Shown here one piece after another: positions 33,677 to 43,022 of a stretch of 52,932 nucleotides of DNA. Both the position numbers and the translations under genes were made by a program. Each line of letters begins with the position of its first letter. Position 1 is the stretch's first letter. The notes under the pieces are model-generated. The model made no database searches. It had not been told where the DNA came from and saw only the letters and a program-made list of their open reading frames with translations. This DNA comes from a virus, in IMG/VR virus record IMGVR_UViG_3300020578_004316, positions 1 to 52,932 of that record. One strand, given 5' to 3'.

Positions 33677-36085
33677 ATGGCTGATGATATAAAACAAATA
33701 GAAGAAAAACTTAATAAACTTAAGGCTTCATTAGATAAAGTTGGCCAAAAAGCCCTAGAAAGAATTATAGCAGCACTAAAATCAGGAGGTGCTGGATTAG
33801 ATGAATGGAATGATCAATTAGCTACATTTCAAGATAAAGTAGATAAAGTTAATAGTTCTTTAAGTTATGTAGCCCAATCATTTAAGGATTCTGTTAATGA
33901 ATTATCTAGACAAAACAAGTACCTTACTTCTTCTCGAAGCATTATTAGCAAAATTTCCACTACAGCCCGTGAAGTCCTTTCAGCAAGAAGAGGAGAAACT
34001 TCTTTAGATGAAAAAAGTGTAAAACTAGCTCAAGAAAAAATAAAGTCACAAAGAGAAGAACTTAAACAAGCCAAAGAATCAGGTAATTTAACCCAAGCAC
34101 AACAAAAAGAAATCCAATCAGTTATAGATTCTTTAGATGATTATGAAAAAGGTCTTAAGGGAGCTTTAAAAACCCATAAAGAAATAAATAAACAATTGGG
34201 TATTATTCCTCAAGTATTTGGTGGATTAGATAAAGGCTTAAGTAAATTAGGGATGTCTGGGTTAGGCATTTCTGAAGCATTATCAAAAACTCAAAAATTA
34301 GGACAAGAAGCAGCAAGTTTAGGAGATAAAGAATTTAAAAAGTTTAGTGCTTCTAAAACATTTTTTAAAGAATTAGGTAGTAATTTTTCTGAAATTGCTT
34401 CAAAAGCTAATATCATCCAATTTGTTATTGTAGGATTAATTGATGGGTTTATGTCTGCGGACAAACAATCCGGTGAATTAGCTAAAACATTAGGAATAAC
34501 TTATGATACAGCTAGTAATCTTAGAAAAGAATTTGCAGCAGTAGCTAATACCTCATTAGATTCTAATGTAACTGTAAAAGGTTTACAAGAATCCTTAGCT
34601 GCTGTTAATACCGAGTTAGGAACGTCTGCTAGAATATCTACAGAAGAATTAACTCTTATGACTAAGCTTAATAAACAAGCTGGTATATCTTTAGAAACTC
34701 AAGCCAAATTACGTACTACTGCTGTTGCTACTGGTGAAACATATAAAAATTTTGTAAAATCTTTTCAAGATTCTGCAAAAAGTGCTAAATTTCAAGCGGG
34801 TATTGCTCTTGATACTAAAAAGTTAATGACTGATATGGTCAATGTTTCAAATAGAACTAAATTATCTATTGAAGGAGGAGCAGCAGGATTAGCTAAAGCA
34901 GCAGTAGCTGCAAAAGTTATGGGAAGTGACTTAGAAAAAGTAGCAGCAATTTCAGATAAACTTCTTAATTTTGAACAATCTATTGAAGCCGAATTAAGTG
35001 CTGAATTATTAACTGGTAAAGATATAAATTTAGAAAAAGCAAGACAAGCCGCCTTAAACAATGATTTAGCAACAGTAGCAGAAGAAATCACTAAACAAGC
35101 TGGATCAGCAGCAGAATTTAGTAAGATGAATAGGCTTCAACAAGAAGCTATGGCTGATGCTGTTGGTATGACCGCAGATCAATTAGCTGATACTTTAGTT
35201 GAACAAGAAGCTTTAAAATCGATAGGGAGAGATTTAAACGAAGAAGAACAAGCAGCATTTGAAGCAGCTAAGGCTAAACATGGAGTAGAAAAAGCTTCAG
35301 CAATGTTAAAAAAAGATGGAATAGGGGATCTTCTTAAAGAACAATCTAACCAAGAAAAGTTTACAGCAACTATAGAAAAATTAAAAGAAATTTTTACTCA
35401 AGTTGGAGATGCTTTAATGCCTATATTTACTATGCTAGCAGATATTGCTACTACTATTATGCCTGTTATAAATTTTTTATTAGCCCCTTTAATAGAAGGA
35501 TTTAGACTTATAGGTAATCTTGTGAAAGGATTTGTTAAAGGTTTAAAAGAAGGTCAACCTCTTATGGTTGCTTTAGCAGCTGGATTAACAGCTATGTTAG
35601 CTCCAACACTAATGACTGCTATATTTAGTATATTTAGAGCATTTTCCATGATTCCTTTTGGATTAGGCATCCCACTAGCAATTACTGCAGTAGCTGGAAT
35701 GATAAGTTTAGCTACTCAAGCAAAAACAGCTAATGACTTAATGTCAGCCCCCCCAGGATACGGTAAACGCACTCTATTAGGACCAGAAGGAGCAATCCAA
35801 TTAAACGATAAAGATACAGTTATTGCCGGTACAAATTTATTTGGAAACGACGTTAAATCTGAACCAGGTAAAGCTACTCAAATGGGTAAAAAAGGAGAAA
35901 TTAAATTAGGTGGTGATTCTTCAGCAGTAGTAAACGCTATTATGGAGTTAAGGAAAGACGTAAATGCTTTAGCTAATCGTCCAATAAATGTACAAATTGA
36001 TGGAAAAAATGTAACTAAAGCTATTTACTCTAATCCTAATACTGTAGGAGATGAAAGTAGAACAAAAGCTTACAAAATATTTTAA
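33677..36085 (+). CDS. Tail tape measure protein
   Basis: 802 residues. The long helical N-terminal half (IEEKLNKLKASLDKVGQKAL onward) is rich in Lys, Glu, Ser and Ala. A hydrophobic stretch lies at about 625-690 (LVALAAGLTAM-like, then MIPFGLGIPLAITAVAGMIS), as expected of tape measure proteins that set tail length and insert into the host membrane on ejection. The T4 counterpart is gp29. It directly follows the putative assembly chaperone pair and has its own late box. Confidence 0.82.
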   Translation: MADDIKQIEEKLNKLKASLDKVGQKALERIIAALKSGGAGLDEWNDQLATFQDKVDKVNSSLSYVAQSFKDSVNELSRQNKYLTSSRSIISKISTTAREVLSARRGETSLDEKSVKLAQEKIKSQREELKQAKESGNLTQAQQKEIQSVIDSLDDYEKGLKGALKTHKEINKQLGIIPQVFGGLDKGLSKLGMSGLGISEALSKTQKLGQEAASLGDKEFKKFSASKTFFKELGSNFSEIASKANIIQFVIVGLIDGFMSADKQSGELAKTLGITYDTASNLRKEFAAVANTSLDSNVTVKGLQESLAAVNTELGTSARISTEELTLMTKLNKQAGISLETQAKLRTTAVATGETYKNFVKSFQDSAKSAKFQAGIALDTKKLMTDMVNVSNRTKLSIEGGAAGLAKAAVAAKVMGSDLEKVAAISDKLLNFEQSIEAELSAELLTGKDINLEKARQAALNNDLATVAEEITKQAGSAAEFSKMNRLQQEAMADAVGMTADQLADTLVEQEALKSIGRDLNEEEQAAFEAAKAKHGVEKASAMLKKDGIGDLLKEQSNQEKFTATIEKLKEIFTQVGDALMPIFTMLADIATTIMPVINFLLAPLIEGFRLIGNLVKGFVKGLKEGQPLMVALAAGLTAMLAPTLMTAIFSIFRAFSMIPFGLGIPLAITAVAGMISLATQAKTANDLMSAPPGYGKRTLLGPEGAIQLNDKDTVIAGTNLFGNDVKSEPGKATQMGKKGEIKLGGDSSAVVNAIMELRKDVNALANRPINVQIDGKNVTKAIYSNPNTVGDESRTKAYKIF

Positions 36086-36091
36086 TATACA

Positions 36092-36107
36092 ATATTTATA
36101 ATAAAAT
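36092..36107 (+). promoter_or_regulatory. T4-late-like promoter box upstream of 36116
   Basis: ATATTTATAATAAAAT, 21 bases before the ATG. It is the last late box in the window and would serve the baseplate genes to 42980. Confidence 0.7.
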
Positions 36108-36115
36108 AAATAACC

Positions 36116-36412
36116 ATGGGAATCTTAACTAAATTAACAACTCAAGGATCTGCTTTTACAGCATATGATGGAACTACTCCAACAGTAAACCCACTTGCAA
36201 CCCAACAATCTAAGTTGCATGCTGATGGAAACCAACCAGGATATTCATTAAATGGTGCTAATGCTGGTCAAGTAACGGCAGATTATAATGCTTATCAAGA
36301 TGGTACTCCAAATCAAATTCCATTACCTTCATTATTAGATATAAATGGAGTTATCCCACCTGTATCACCTGGGGGGCAAGGTTTACCATATTTGAATAAC
36401 TTACCACAGTAA
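36116..36412 (+). CDS. Hypothetical small baseplate-region protein
   Basis: 98 residues, not recognised. Rich in Gly, Asn, Gln and Pro (LHADGNQPGYSLNGANAGQ), with little predicted helix and no membrane segment, and ending in a Pro/Gly-rich tail. Position suggests a baseplate part. The next gene starts 10 bases later. Confidence 0.65.
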   Translation: MGILTKLTTQGSAFTAYDGTTPTVNPLATQQSKLHADGNQPGYSLNGANAGQVTADYNAYQDGTPNQIPLPSLLDINGVIPPVSPGGQGLPYLNNLPQ

Positions 36413-36422
36413 AATTAATTAA

Positions 36423-38531
36423 ATGGGTCTTTTACTGAAATTAAATAATGGGGATACCCAATTAAAATCACTTAAATTTGGTAAGGACAGACCAGGAGGG
36501 GGAGATAGTGGACAACCTTATATTCCTCAAAACATACAAACAGGTATTCAAAATCCTGCTTTTTATAACGATTTTGTTATACGTGGAGGAATTGAAGCCC
36601 CTTTAAGTGCAGCTGAAGACGTTGCTCGTTTAACAAAATACTTTATAAACATAAAAAACCCAAGTGGTCTTTTATTTATAGCAAAACAAAACCTACTTTC
36701 TCGAGTAGGAACAAAAACAGAAGCATCTAAAGGTTTAGGTTATGCTGGAGGTTTTTTAAATGAAGGAGCATACACACCATTATCTACATTAGCTGAAGCT
36801 GGGATAGTATGGGCTGGAGGCCATGTGAACAAACAAGGTTTAGATCCTACTGGTTTATTTTCATTTGCTTCTATTAACAAATATCAAGATGTTATTTCCC
36901 AAAATCAACTTACTGGGAGAATTGATTTAGAAAATAATAGATTAGTTAGGCTTTCCACTTTAATCCCAGTAAATAGAGGAATAAATAATTTTGCAAATGT
37001 TGTAGAATATAAATTAAACCCCCAATTAGAAAATGATGTTCTAATTTCCTATGGAGGTGGATCTGATTCTGTTTTAGGAATAGGAAAAACTAAAATTAAG
37101 TTTGCAACTGGAAATGATGGTGTCCCTTTAAAAACATTGATACCTAAACCAAAAGATTATTTAGTAGATAAACCATATGACCCAACCAATGAAGATAAAT
37201 TCCAGTTACCTATCAATGCATCTTCAGATTATAACGAATACATAAAAAATTTTTCAAGTAATTTTGCTGAAAATGATTTAACCAAAAACGGAAAAAATTC
37301 GTTTACACAAAATTTTATAGTAGACGTTTACGAATCTGAGTCTCTTAAAAGTAATAGTAATATAGGAAAAGGTTCATGGACACAACAAAATTTTGTCAAT
37401 CAACCTCCTAATCCAAATGCAACTACATTAGAGGATTTTAGACAAATACTAAAACCAACAGAAAGCCCTCAATATACCTTTTTAAGCCTTTCCCCAAGCT
37501 ATAAAAGATATATGATAGAATCTGATGATACTTCAATTTCAGCAAATGCTACTGGATATGGAAGGATAGGTTTACGTAGCCCTGGACAAAAAGGAGATAT
37601 ATCAAATTATGTCCAAGGTAAAAAAGATCCTGCGGGAAATATATTAGGTCCTGTTGATTTTATTAATGCTTTGCCTATATATAAATCAAGTAACGTAACA
37701 TCTAAAAATGAATATAAAAATGATTTAATTAAATTTAGAATAGATATTTTAGATAATGATGAGAATACTAGATTTTTTATGCATTTTAGAGCATTTTTAG
37801 ATTCTTTTTCAGATTCATACGGGGGTGATTGGAAATCTTTAAATTACATGGGAAGAGGAGAAAATTTTTATAAATACGATAAATTTTCTAGAAGTATTAG
37901 TGTAATATTTATTGTAGCTGCTTTATCAAAACAAGAACTTATACCAATGTATAAGAAATTAAATTATTTAGCTTCTTCATTAGCCCCATCATATTCGAGT
38001 AAAGGATATTTAAGAGGAAATATTGCATACCTTACAGTAGGAGCATGGTGTTATGAACTCCCAGGAATAATTAATAGTGTAGAATATTCAGTTCCTGAAG
38101 AAGCTCCTTGGGAAATAGCCATTCCTATTAAAGATGAAAATGGTAAAGGAGTTGGAACTCAATTTGATGACGATACTGTAAGAGAAATGCCTCATATGAT
38201 AAAAGTAACTATGAAGTTTACTCCTATTCATACATTTAGACCTGAAATTATGGATATTGAAACTAAGAAAGATATTAACCAAACTGATAACCCATTAAAT
38301 GATTCTAATGACTATGGAAATCAAAGATATATTAGCTTAGAAACATCATATAATGTAATTAAACAAAAACCTGAAGATAAAAAAGCAGAAAAAATATCTT
38401 TAGATATCCCATTAAAACCACTTACACAAACTAACTTACTTTTACAACAACCTGTTACTAAACCTACAGGCCCCGTTACTACAGTTTTAAATGAGGGGGA
38501 AATTAATAATGATTTTTCTTTATTTGTATAA
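36423..38531 (+). CDS. Large baseplate protein, tube-initiator-like candidate
   Basis: 702 residues, not confidently recognised. The N-terminal half has Gly/Pro/Asn-rich segments. The C-terminal part (about 440-610) contains FFMHFRAFLDSFSDSYGGDW, then FYKYDKFSRSISVIFIVAAL, which resembles beta-rich tube-like domains of baseplate cap proteins such as T4 gp48 and gp54. It lies just upstream of a LysM/gp53-like protein and the hub, which supports a baseplate role. No single family can be named. Confidence 0.68.
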   Translation: MGLLLKLNNGDTQLKSLKFGKDRPGGGDSGQPYIPQNIQTGIQNPAFYNDFVIRGGIEAPLSAAEDVARLTKYFINIKNPSGLLFIAKQNLLSRVGTKTEASKGLGYAGGFLNEGAYTPLSTLAEAGIVWAGGHVNKQGLDPTGLFSFASINKYQDVISQNQLTGRIDLENNRLVRLSTLIPVNRGINNFANVVEYKLNPQLENDVLISYGGGSDSVLGIGKTKIKFATGNDGVPLKTLIPKPKDYLVDKPYDPTNEDKFQLPINASSDYNEYIKNFSSNFAENDLTKNGKNSFTQNFIVDVYESESLKSNSNIGKGSWTQQNFVNQPPNPNATTLEDFRQILKPTESPQYTFLSLSPSYKRYMIESDDTSISANATGYGRIGLRSPGQKGDISNYVQGKKDPAGNILGPVDFINALPIYKSSNVTSKNEYKNDLIKFRIDILDNDENTRFFMHFRAFLDSFSDSYGGDWKSLNYMGRGENFYKYDKFSRSISVIFIVAALSKQELIPMYKKLNYLASSLAPSYSSKGYLRGNIAYLTVGAWCYELPGIINSVEYSVPEEAPWEIAIPIKDENGKGVGTQFDDDTVREMPHMIKVTMKFTPIHTFRPEIMDIETKKDINQTDNPLNDSNDYGNQRYISLETSYNVIKQKPEDKKAEKISLDIPLKPLTQTNLLLQQPVTKPTGPVTTVLNEGEINNDFSLFV

Positions 38532-38540
38532 AATAATGTT

Positions 38541-38855
38541 ATGAACCGATATCAACCTATACCAATCATAAGCACTGTTGAAAATCCTAAATTAAGATAT
38601 ATTAATTCAAAATATCCTTCAATTTCCCTTGATTCTACAGACATTTATGTGTATACTACTCAAGGAGATAGATATGATGTTTTAGCTCAAACATATTATG
38701 GTGATTCTTCATACTGGTGGGTAATAAACAGAGCAAACCCATCTCAAGATGCTGGATCTTTATTCCCTTCAATAGGAGCACAAATAAGAATCCCAGCCTT
38801 TGAAAGATTGTTTAACATAATATCCCAGTACGAAGCATTAAATTTAAATATATAA
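38541..38855 (+). CDS. 53: LysM-like baseplate wedge protein (T4 gp53-like)
   Basis: 104 residues. The segment from YVYTTQGDRYDVLAQTYYGD through SYWWVINRANP to IGAQIRIP is a LysM-like fold (start-up motif, conserved YGD and a closing IRIP), the fold of T4 gp53 and of tail LysM proteins such as P2 gpX. In T4, gp53 clamps the baseplate wedges. Neighbouring genes lie within 10 bases on either side. Confidence 0.78.
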   Translation: MNRYQPIPIISTVENPKLRYINSKYPSISLDSTDIYVYTTQGDRYDVLAQTYYGDSSYWWVINRANPSQDAGSLFPSIGAQIRIPAFERLFNIISQYEALNLNI

Positions 38856-38858
38856 GTT

Positions 38859-41800
38859 ATGTCAATAATAGGACAGGAAATAGAAAGTTATACTATAAGC
38901 CAAATTAATGCAAGACAAAAGTTACATGGAAGTGGAACTTCTACTAGTAGAACACCACAACAAATTAGTGTATTAAATTCAAATTCTTCTTGGGTAAAAT
39001 TAGCATCTGGAATTTCAGTAAATGCTAGTAGATTAAGAGATATACAAGTAAGTACATCTTATAGTGGGATGGAGTTAGCAAAAAATAATGTTTTATTTGG
39101 AGGAACTTCTAAATTAGTAGGAGGACAAAGACTTCAACAAAAAGAAGGATTTTTACCCTACCAATCCAATAGTTCATATTTACATGGAGATTTTGGATAT
39201 TCTCCTATGCCCGGAATTATAAGTGCTGATATAAAAGCATTAAATAGGGGTTCGCTTAAAAAAGCAACAGTTAAACTTACTGCTAATAATAAACAACAAT
39301 TTGATGTTATTGATCTTCTTTATCTAAGATTAGGATATACTGTTTTACTTGAATGGGGAAATAGTATGTACACTTCTAACGGTACCGATAGACAATTAGT
39401 TCAACAAACCATTGTAGAAGATGAAAAAAGATTTTTTAACCCAGAATATGGAAAAGGAAAGTCTCATAGAGACATACTTTTCGTAATAGAGTATTATCGA
39501 GATAAATATAAGGGAAATTATGATGGGCTTTTAGGTAAAGTATCAAATTTTAATTGGACTTTTCAATCTGATGGGTCATATGATATAGAAATTACTATAA
39601 TAAGTTTAGGTGATGTAGTTGAATCTTTAAAAACTAATATTTCATCAAACCGACAATTAAGCCTATTTATTGAAAATACTCTTGCTGCTAACCCCTCAGG
39701 AAGTGAAGGAGGAAATAATCTTATTGAAGAAAATGCTGATTCTAATGATATAGCAGCAATGTTATATTGTTGGAAATATGTTAATAAAGATTTATTAACT
39801 TATCAATCCTATGAAGATAGCATTTATATAAGACGTCCAGATGAAGGAGATAGATTTGTAGGAGCATTTTTAGAAACCTCAACTACTCTTACTTCTACAT
39901 TTGTTACATATAGATTTGCTTACCTAGCTTATGGATATGATATAGAAATATACCCAGACTTAAGTCCAGATACTTACTATAAATCTGTTGAAATACCTTA
40001 TGATCTTAATATTTATCCAAATCACGAAGAAGAAGCTCAAAAAGAACGTAAATCAAGAGATGATAAATTAATAACGGATGGAAAAAATCGATTAAGTTTT
40101 GTTAATCCTAGTGGTATTCAAGATTATAAAAGAGTTTTAGCAGGTTATGAAAGTTTAGGGAATAAAAAAACAACTATTGATAGTCCTTTAACTAATTTTA
40201 GTAAAAAAGATGCATGTTTTATAACTACTGAACCTGATAAACAATTTTATTTAAGATTTGGAGCTTTATTACAGTATTTAAGAACTACTATTATTCCTAA
40301 AGTAGATACATCTAATTCGAATTATAAGAATAAACCACCTGTATTTAGTATAAATACTGATGTATATGGAACTGGAGACTTAGGAAATTATATGTATTCG
40401 TTACCAAATCAAATTTCTTTAGATCCAAGAGTTTGTATAGTAAGAAATGATAAATTTCAAACTTCTAATGGAATAACAGAAGTATACAGACATTTATTGC
40501 CTTTTAGATCTGAAGATTATTCATCAAAACCTAACCCTAATAAGGCATATATTATGAATATATATCTAAATTTTGAATTTATAATAAATTGCATTAATAA
40601 TAATTTAGATGAAAAAGGAGATATTGGAATATTTGGATTTTTAAAAGCAATATGTGATGGTTTAAATAAATCTTTAGGAGGAATAAATAATTTAGAACCT
40701 ATCATAAATGAAGATACTAATACTCTTTATATTATTGATACTACTCCTATCCCTGGTATAGGTTCTGAAACAGCTTCTTATACATTACAATTATTTGGGT
40801 ATAATGCTTCTACTTCTAACTTTGTTAGAAACGTTGATTTAAAAACAGCTATCACCCCAGAATATGCAACTATGATTACAGTAGGAGCAACCGCAGGAGG
40901 ATATGTTAAAGGAATAGAAGCTACAGCATTTTCAAAATGGAATGATGGGTTAACCGATAGATTTAAAGAAAAACTTATCCCGGGAAATGAAAATTCTCAA
41001 GAAGAAAACGGTGAAGATGAAGCTGCATCAAACTATATTAATAAATTTTTATCGGCTAAAGCAGGCAATGCTTCTCGTTATGGGTTTAAAGGGAACATAG
41101 TAAGTACCAATGCTAAAAACCTTCAAATAGACCCAGGTGCTATTGAAAAAAATATCTCAGTTGTAACAGAATACTATAAATATTTAATTGCATCTCAAAA
41201 GAACCAACAAGGTGGAACTGTTGGGTTTATTCCGTTTAAATTGAATTTTTCTATGGATGGAATATCGGGTATAAAGATATACAACAAATTACACGTTGAT
41301 ACTCGTTTTTTACCTAAAGCATATGGAACTGAACTAGATTTAATTGTAACAGGAGTTAGCCATAAATTATCAAATGATGACTGGGAAACAAATATTGAAA
41401 CTACATTAATTCCTAAAACAAATGAATTAAAAGATTTAGTTATTACAGCTGAAGCTATAGTAGAAGATATAAACAATAACCCACCTAAATACGATAAACC
41501 AACTATGACTCCACCTCCTAGTTTAATTCAAGCTATGAAAGAATATGGTATAACTGATCCTTTAGAAAAAGCTCATTTTTTAGCTCAATGCAACACTGAA
41601 TCCGCTAGATTTTCTGCAACAACCGAATTTGCTTCTGGAGAAGCATATGAAGGTAGAAAAGATTTAGGCAATACATCTCCTGGAGACGGAAAAAAATATA
41701 AAGGAAGAGGTTATATTCAATTAACAGGAAAATCAAATTACATTAGTTATAATGACTATCTTAAAACTAAAGGTAAAACAGATGATGTAGTAAAAAATCC

Positions 41801-42038
41801 TACATTAGTAGCTACTAAATATGCCGCTGATGTATCTGTTTATTTTTGGAAAGTAGCAGGTCCTAAAGGAGTTAAAAAATTTTCCCAAAAAGCAAAAGAA
41901 GGATCATCTGTTGCAATAATTAACAAAATAGGATCTTGGATAAATGGAAAAAATCCCCCAAATGGATATCAAGATAGAATTAATAAATTTAAATACTATT
42001 GGGATATTTTACAAAAAGACCCTAACGCTTTTTCTTAA
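38859..42038 (+). CDS. Baseplate hub protein fused to a GH19-type lytic domain
   Basis: 1059 residues. The N-terminal about 270 residues (GIISADIKALNRGSLKKATV, LLEWGNSMYTSNGT, GKVSNFNWTFQSDGSYDIEI) look like a gp27-type hub domain. The middle is long and unassigned. Residues about 885-1055 form a glycoside hydrolase 19 / chitinase-like lysozyme domain: AHFLAQCNTESARF with the catalytic-type Glu914, then GRGYIQLTGKSNY at 949-961. Peptidoglycan cutting during entry is likely, the role that the gp5 lysozyme plays in T4. In T4 hub and lysozyme are separate chains, so this single chain is notable. It could also act in lysis. Confidence 0.82.
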   Translation: MSIIGQEIESYTISQINARQKLHGSGTSTSRTPQQISVLNSNSSWVKLASGISVNASRLRDIQVSTSYSGMELAKNNVLFGGTSKLVGGQRLQQKEGFLPYQSNSSYLHGDFGYSPMPGIISADIKALNRGSLKKATVKLTANNKQQFDVIDLLYLRLGYTVLLEWGNSMYTSNGTDRQLVQQTIVEDEKRFFNPEYGKGKSHRDILFVIEYYRDKYKGNYDGLLGKVSNFNWTFQSDGSYDIEITIISLGDVVESLKTNISSNRQLSLFIENTLAANPSGSEGGNNLIEENADSNDIAAMLYCWKYVNKDLLTYQSYEDSIYIRRPDEGDRFVGAFLETSTTLTSTFVTYRFAYLAYGYDIEIYPDLSPDTYYKSVEIPYDLNIYPNHEEEAQKERKSRDDKLITDGKNRLSFVNPSGIQDYKRVLAGYESLGNKKTTIDSPLTNFSKKDACFITTEPDKQFYLRFGALLQYLRTTIIPKVDTSNSNYKNKPPVFSINTDVYGTGDLGNYMYSLPNQISLDPRVCIVRNDKFQTSNGITEVYRHLLPFRSEDYSSKPNPNKAYIMNIYLNFEFIINCINNNLDEKGDIGIFGFLKAICDGLNKSLGGINNLEPIINEDTNTLYIIDTTPIPGIGSETASYTLQLFGYNASTSNFVRNVDLKTAITPEYATMITVGATAGGYVKGIEATAFSKWNDGLTDRFKEKLIPGNENSQEENGEDEAASNYINKFLSAKAGNASRYGFKGNIVSTNAKNLQIDPGAIEKNISVVTEYYKYLIASQKNQQGGTVGFIPFKLNFSMDGISGIKIYNKLHVDTRFLPKAYGTELDLIVTGVSHKLSNDDWETNIETTLIPKTNELKDLVITAEAIVEDINNNPPKYDKPTMTPPPSLIQAMKEYGITDPLEKAHFLAQCNTESARFSATTEFASGEAYEGRKDLGNTSPGDGKKYKGRGYIQLTGKSNYISYNDYLKTKGKTDDVVKNPTLVATKYAADVSVYFWKVAGPKGVKKFSQKAKEGSSVAIINKIGSWINGKNPPNGYQDRINKFKYYWDILQKDPNAFS

Positions 42039-42041
42039 AAA

Positions 42042-42980
42042 ATGTATTACCCAAAATCTCAAATAAAAACAAATCTTTTTACTAACGGTAAAGAATATAT
42101 CCTTTCTACTACTAAAAAGGAATATAAAGGATATTACTATGAAATTTCAAATGGAAACAAATACACAGGTAAATCCCCCCAAGAAGGAAATAATATCCTT
42201 TTACTTTCTCCAGATACAATTTTTTTTGATATCAACACATCAATTTTAACCCCTGAAGCTGATTCTCTTACATCCCCAGTTAATAATTTAATAATTCCCC
42301 AAGATACAATCCCTAACCAATCTTTACCTCCTATTCGTTCTCTTCCTAAATTTAACCCAACCACTCCAACCACTCAAGACCAACAAAACGGACAATTTAA
42401 TAGATACTTCTGTAAGAAAAACAATGAAATAAGATATCTTGAAATAGATAAAAATACCTTTCTACAACTTCAAAAGAAAAACCCTAGAATAGCTTGGGAC
42501 CTATACACCCCAGTTTCTTTAACTTGGCAAATTACAGGTAATAAAGAGCAAGTTTATAGATCAAATAAAGCATCTGCTATTGCTATAGAACAAAATTTAA
42601 AATGGTATGGTTTTTCTCAATACTTTCAAGATAAATTCTTAAAATATTACACCCCATTAACCCTTAATAATTTATACACTGCAGGAGGTGAATTTACTAC
42701 TCAAAATGGGCAAAATTACATAGGATATTACCATATCCATGAAGGAAAAACTCCTATGATAGGAAAAATCCATACTAATACCCCCCATGAAACCTTAATC
42801 CCAACTAATTCACAAGTAATTAATAAAAATCAATCTAATTTACAAAATATTCCAACAACATCTTCTCAAAATAATACTTTAAAAAATACAAATATTTCTT
42901 ATCTCCAATCTCAAAACATGAGAAATGCAGGGAATATAAGTGGAGGAGGTGGAAGCTATGGAGGAGGTGGAGGATATTAA
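42042..42980 (+). CDS. Conserved virion-region protein with duplicated YxGYYHxH module
   Basis: 312 residues. Two related modules: residues about 10-55 (LFTNGKEYILSTTKKEYKGY) and about 213-258 (LYTAGGEFTTQNGQNYIGYY, then HIHEGKTPMIGKIH and an H at PHETLIP). The second copy has the full set of histidines; the first has lost most. I recall the YxGxYHxH pattern in many T4-type marine phage proteins of unknown function. The C-terminus is a Gly-rich tail (GGGGSYGGGGGY). It ends the late tail region, and a host-type promoter follows. Confidence 0.7.
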   Translation: MYYPKSQIKTNLFTNGKEYILSTTKKEYKGYYYEISNGNKYTGKSPQEGNNILLLSPDTIFFDINTSILTPEADSLTSPVNNLIIPQDTIPNQSLPPIRSLPKFNPTTPTTQDQQNGQFNRYFCKKNNEIRYLEIDKNTFLQLQKKNPRIAWDLYTPVSLTWQITGNKEQVYRSNKASAIAIEQNLKWYGFSQYFQDKFLKYYTPLTLNNLYTAGGEFTTQNGQNYIGYYHIHEGKTPMIGKIHTNTPHETLIPTNSQVINKNQSNLQNIPTTSSQNNTLKNTNISYLQSQNMRNAGNISGGGGSYGGGGGY

Positions 42981-42986
42981 TTTTAG

Positions 42987-43018
42987 TTTGGCTTTTTAAA
43001 ATTTAATTAGTATCTTTA
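42987..43018 (+). promoter_or_regulatory. Host-type promoter of the DNA polymerase gene
   Basis: TTTG (42987-42990), N20 and TATCTTTA (43011-43018), the best match to TAnnTTTG in the window. The ATG at 43023 is four bases further on, so the message should be leaderless or nearly so. Confidence 0.68.
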
Positions 43019-43022
43019 CAGC

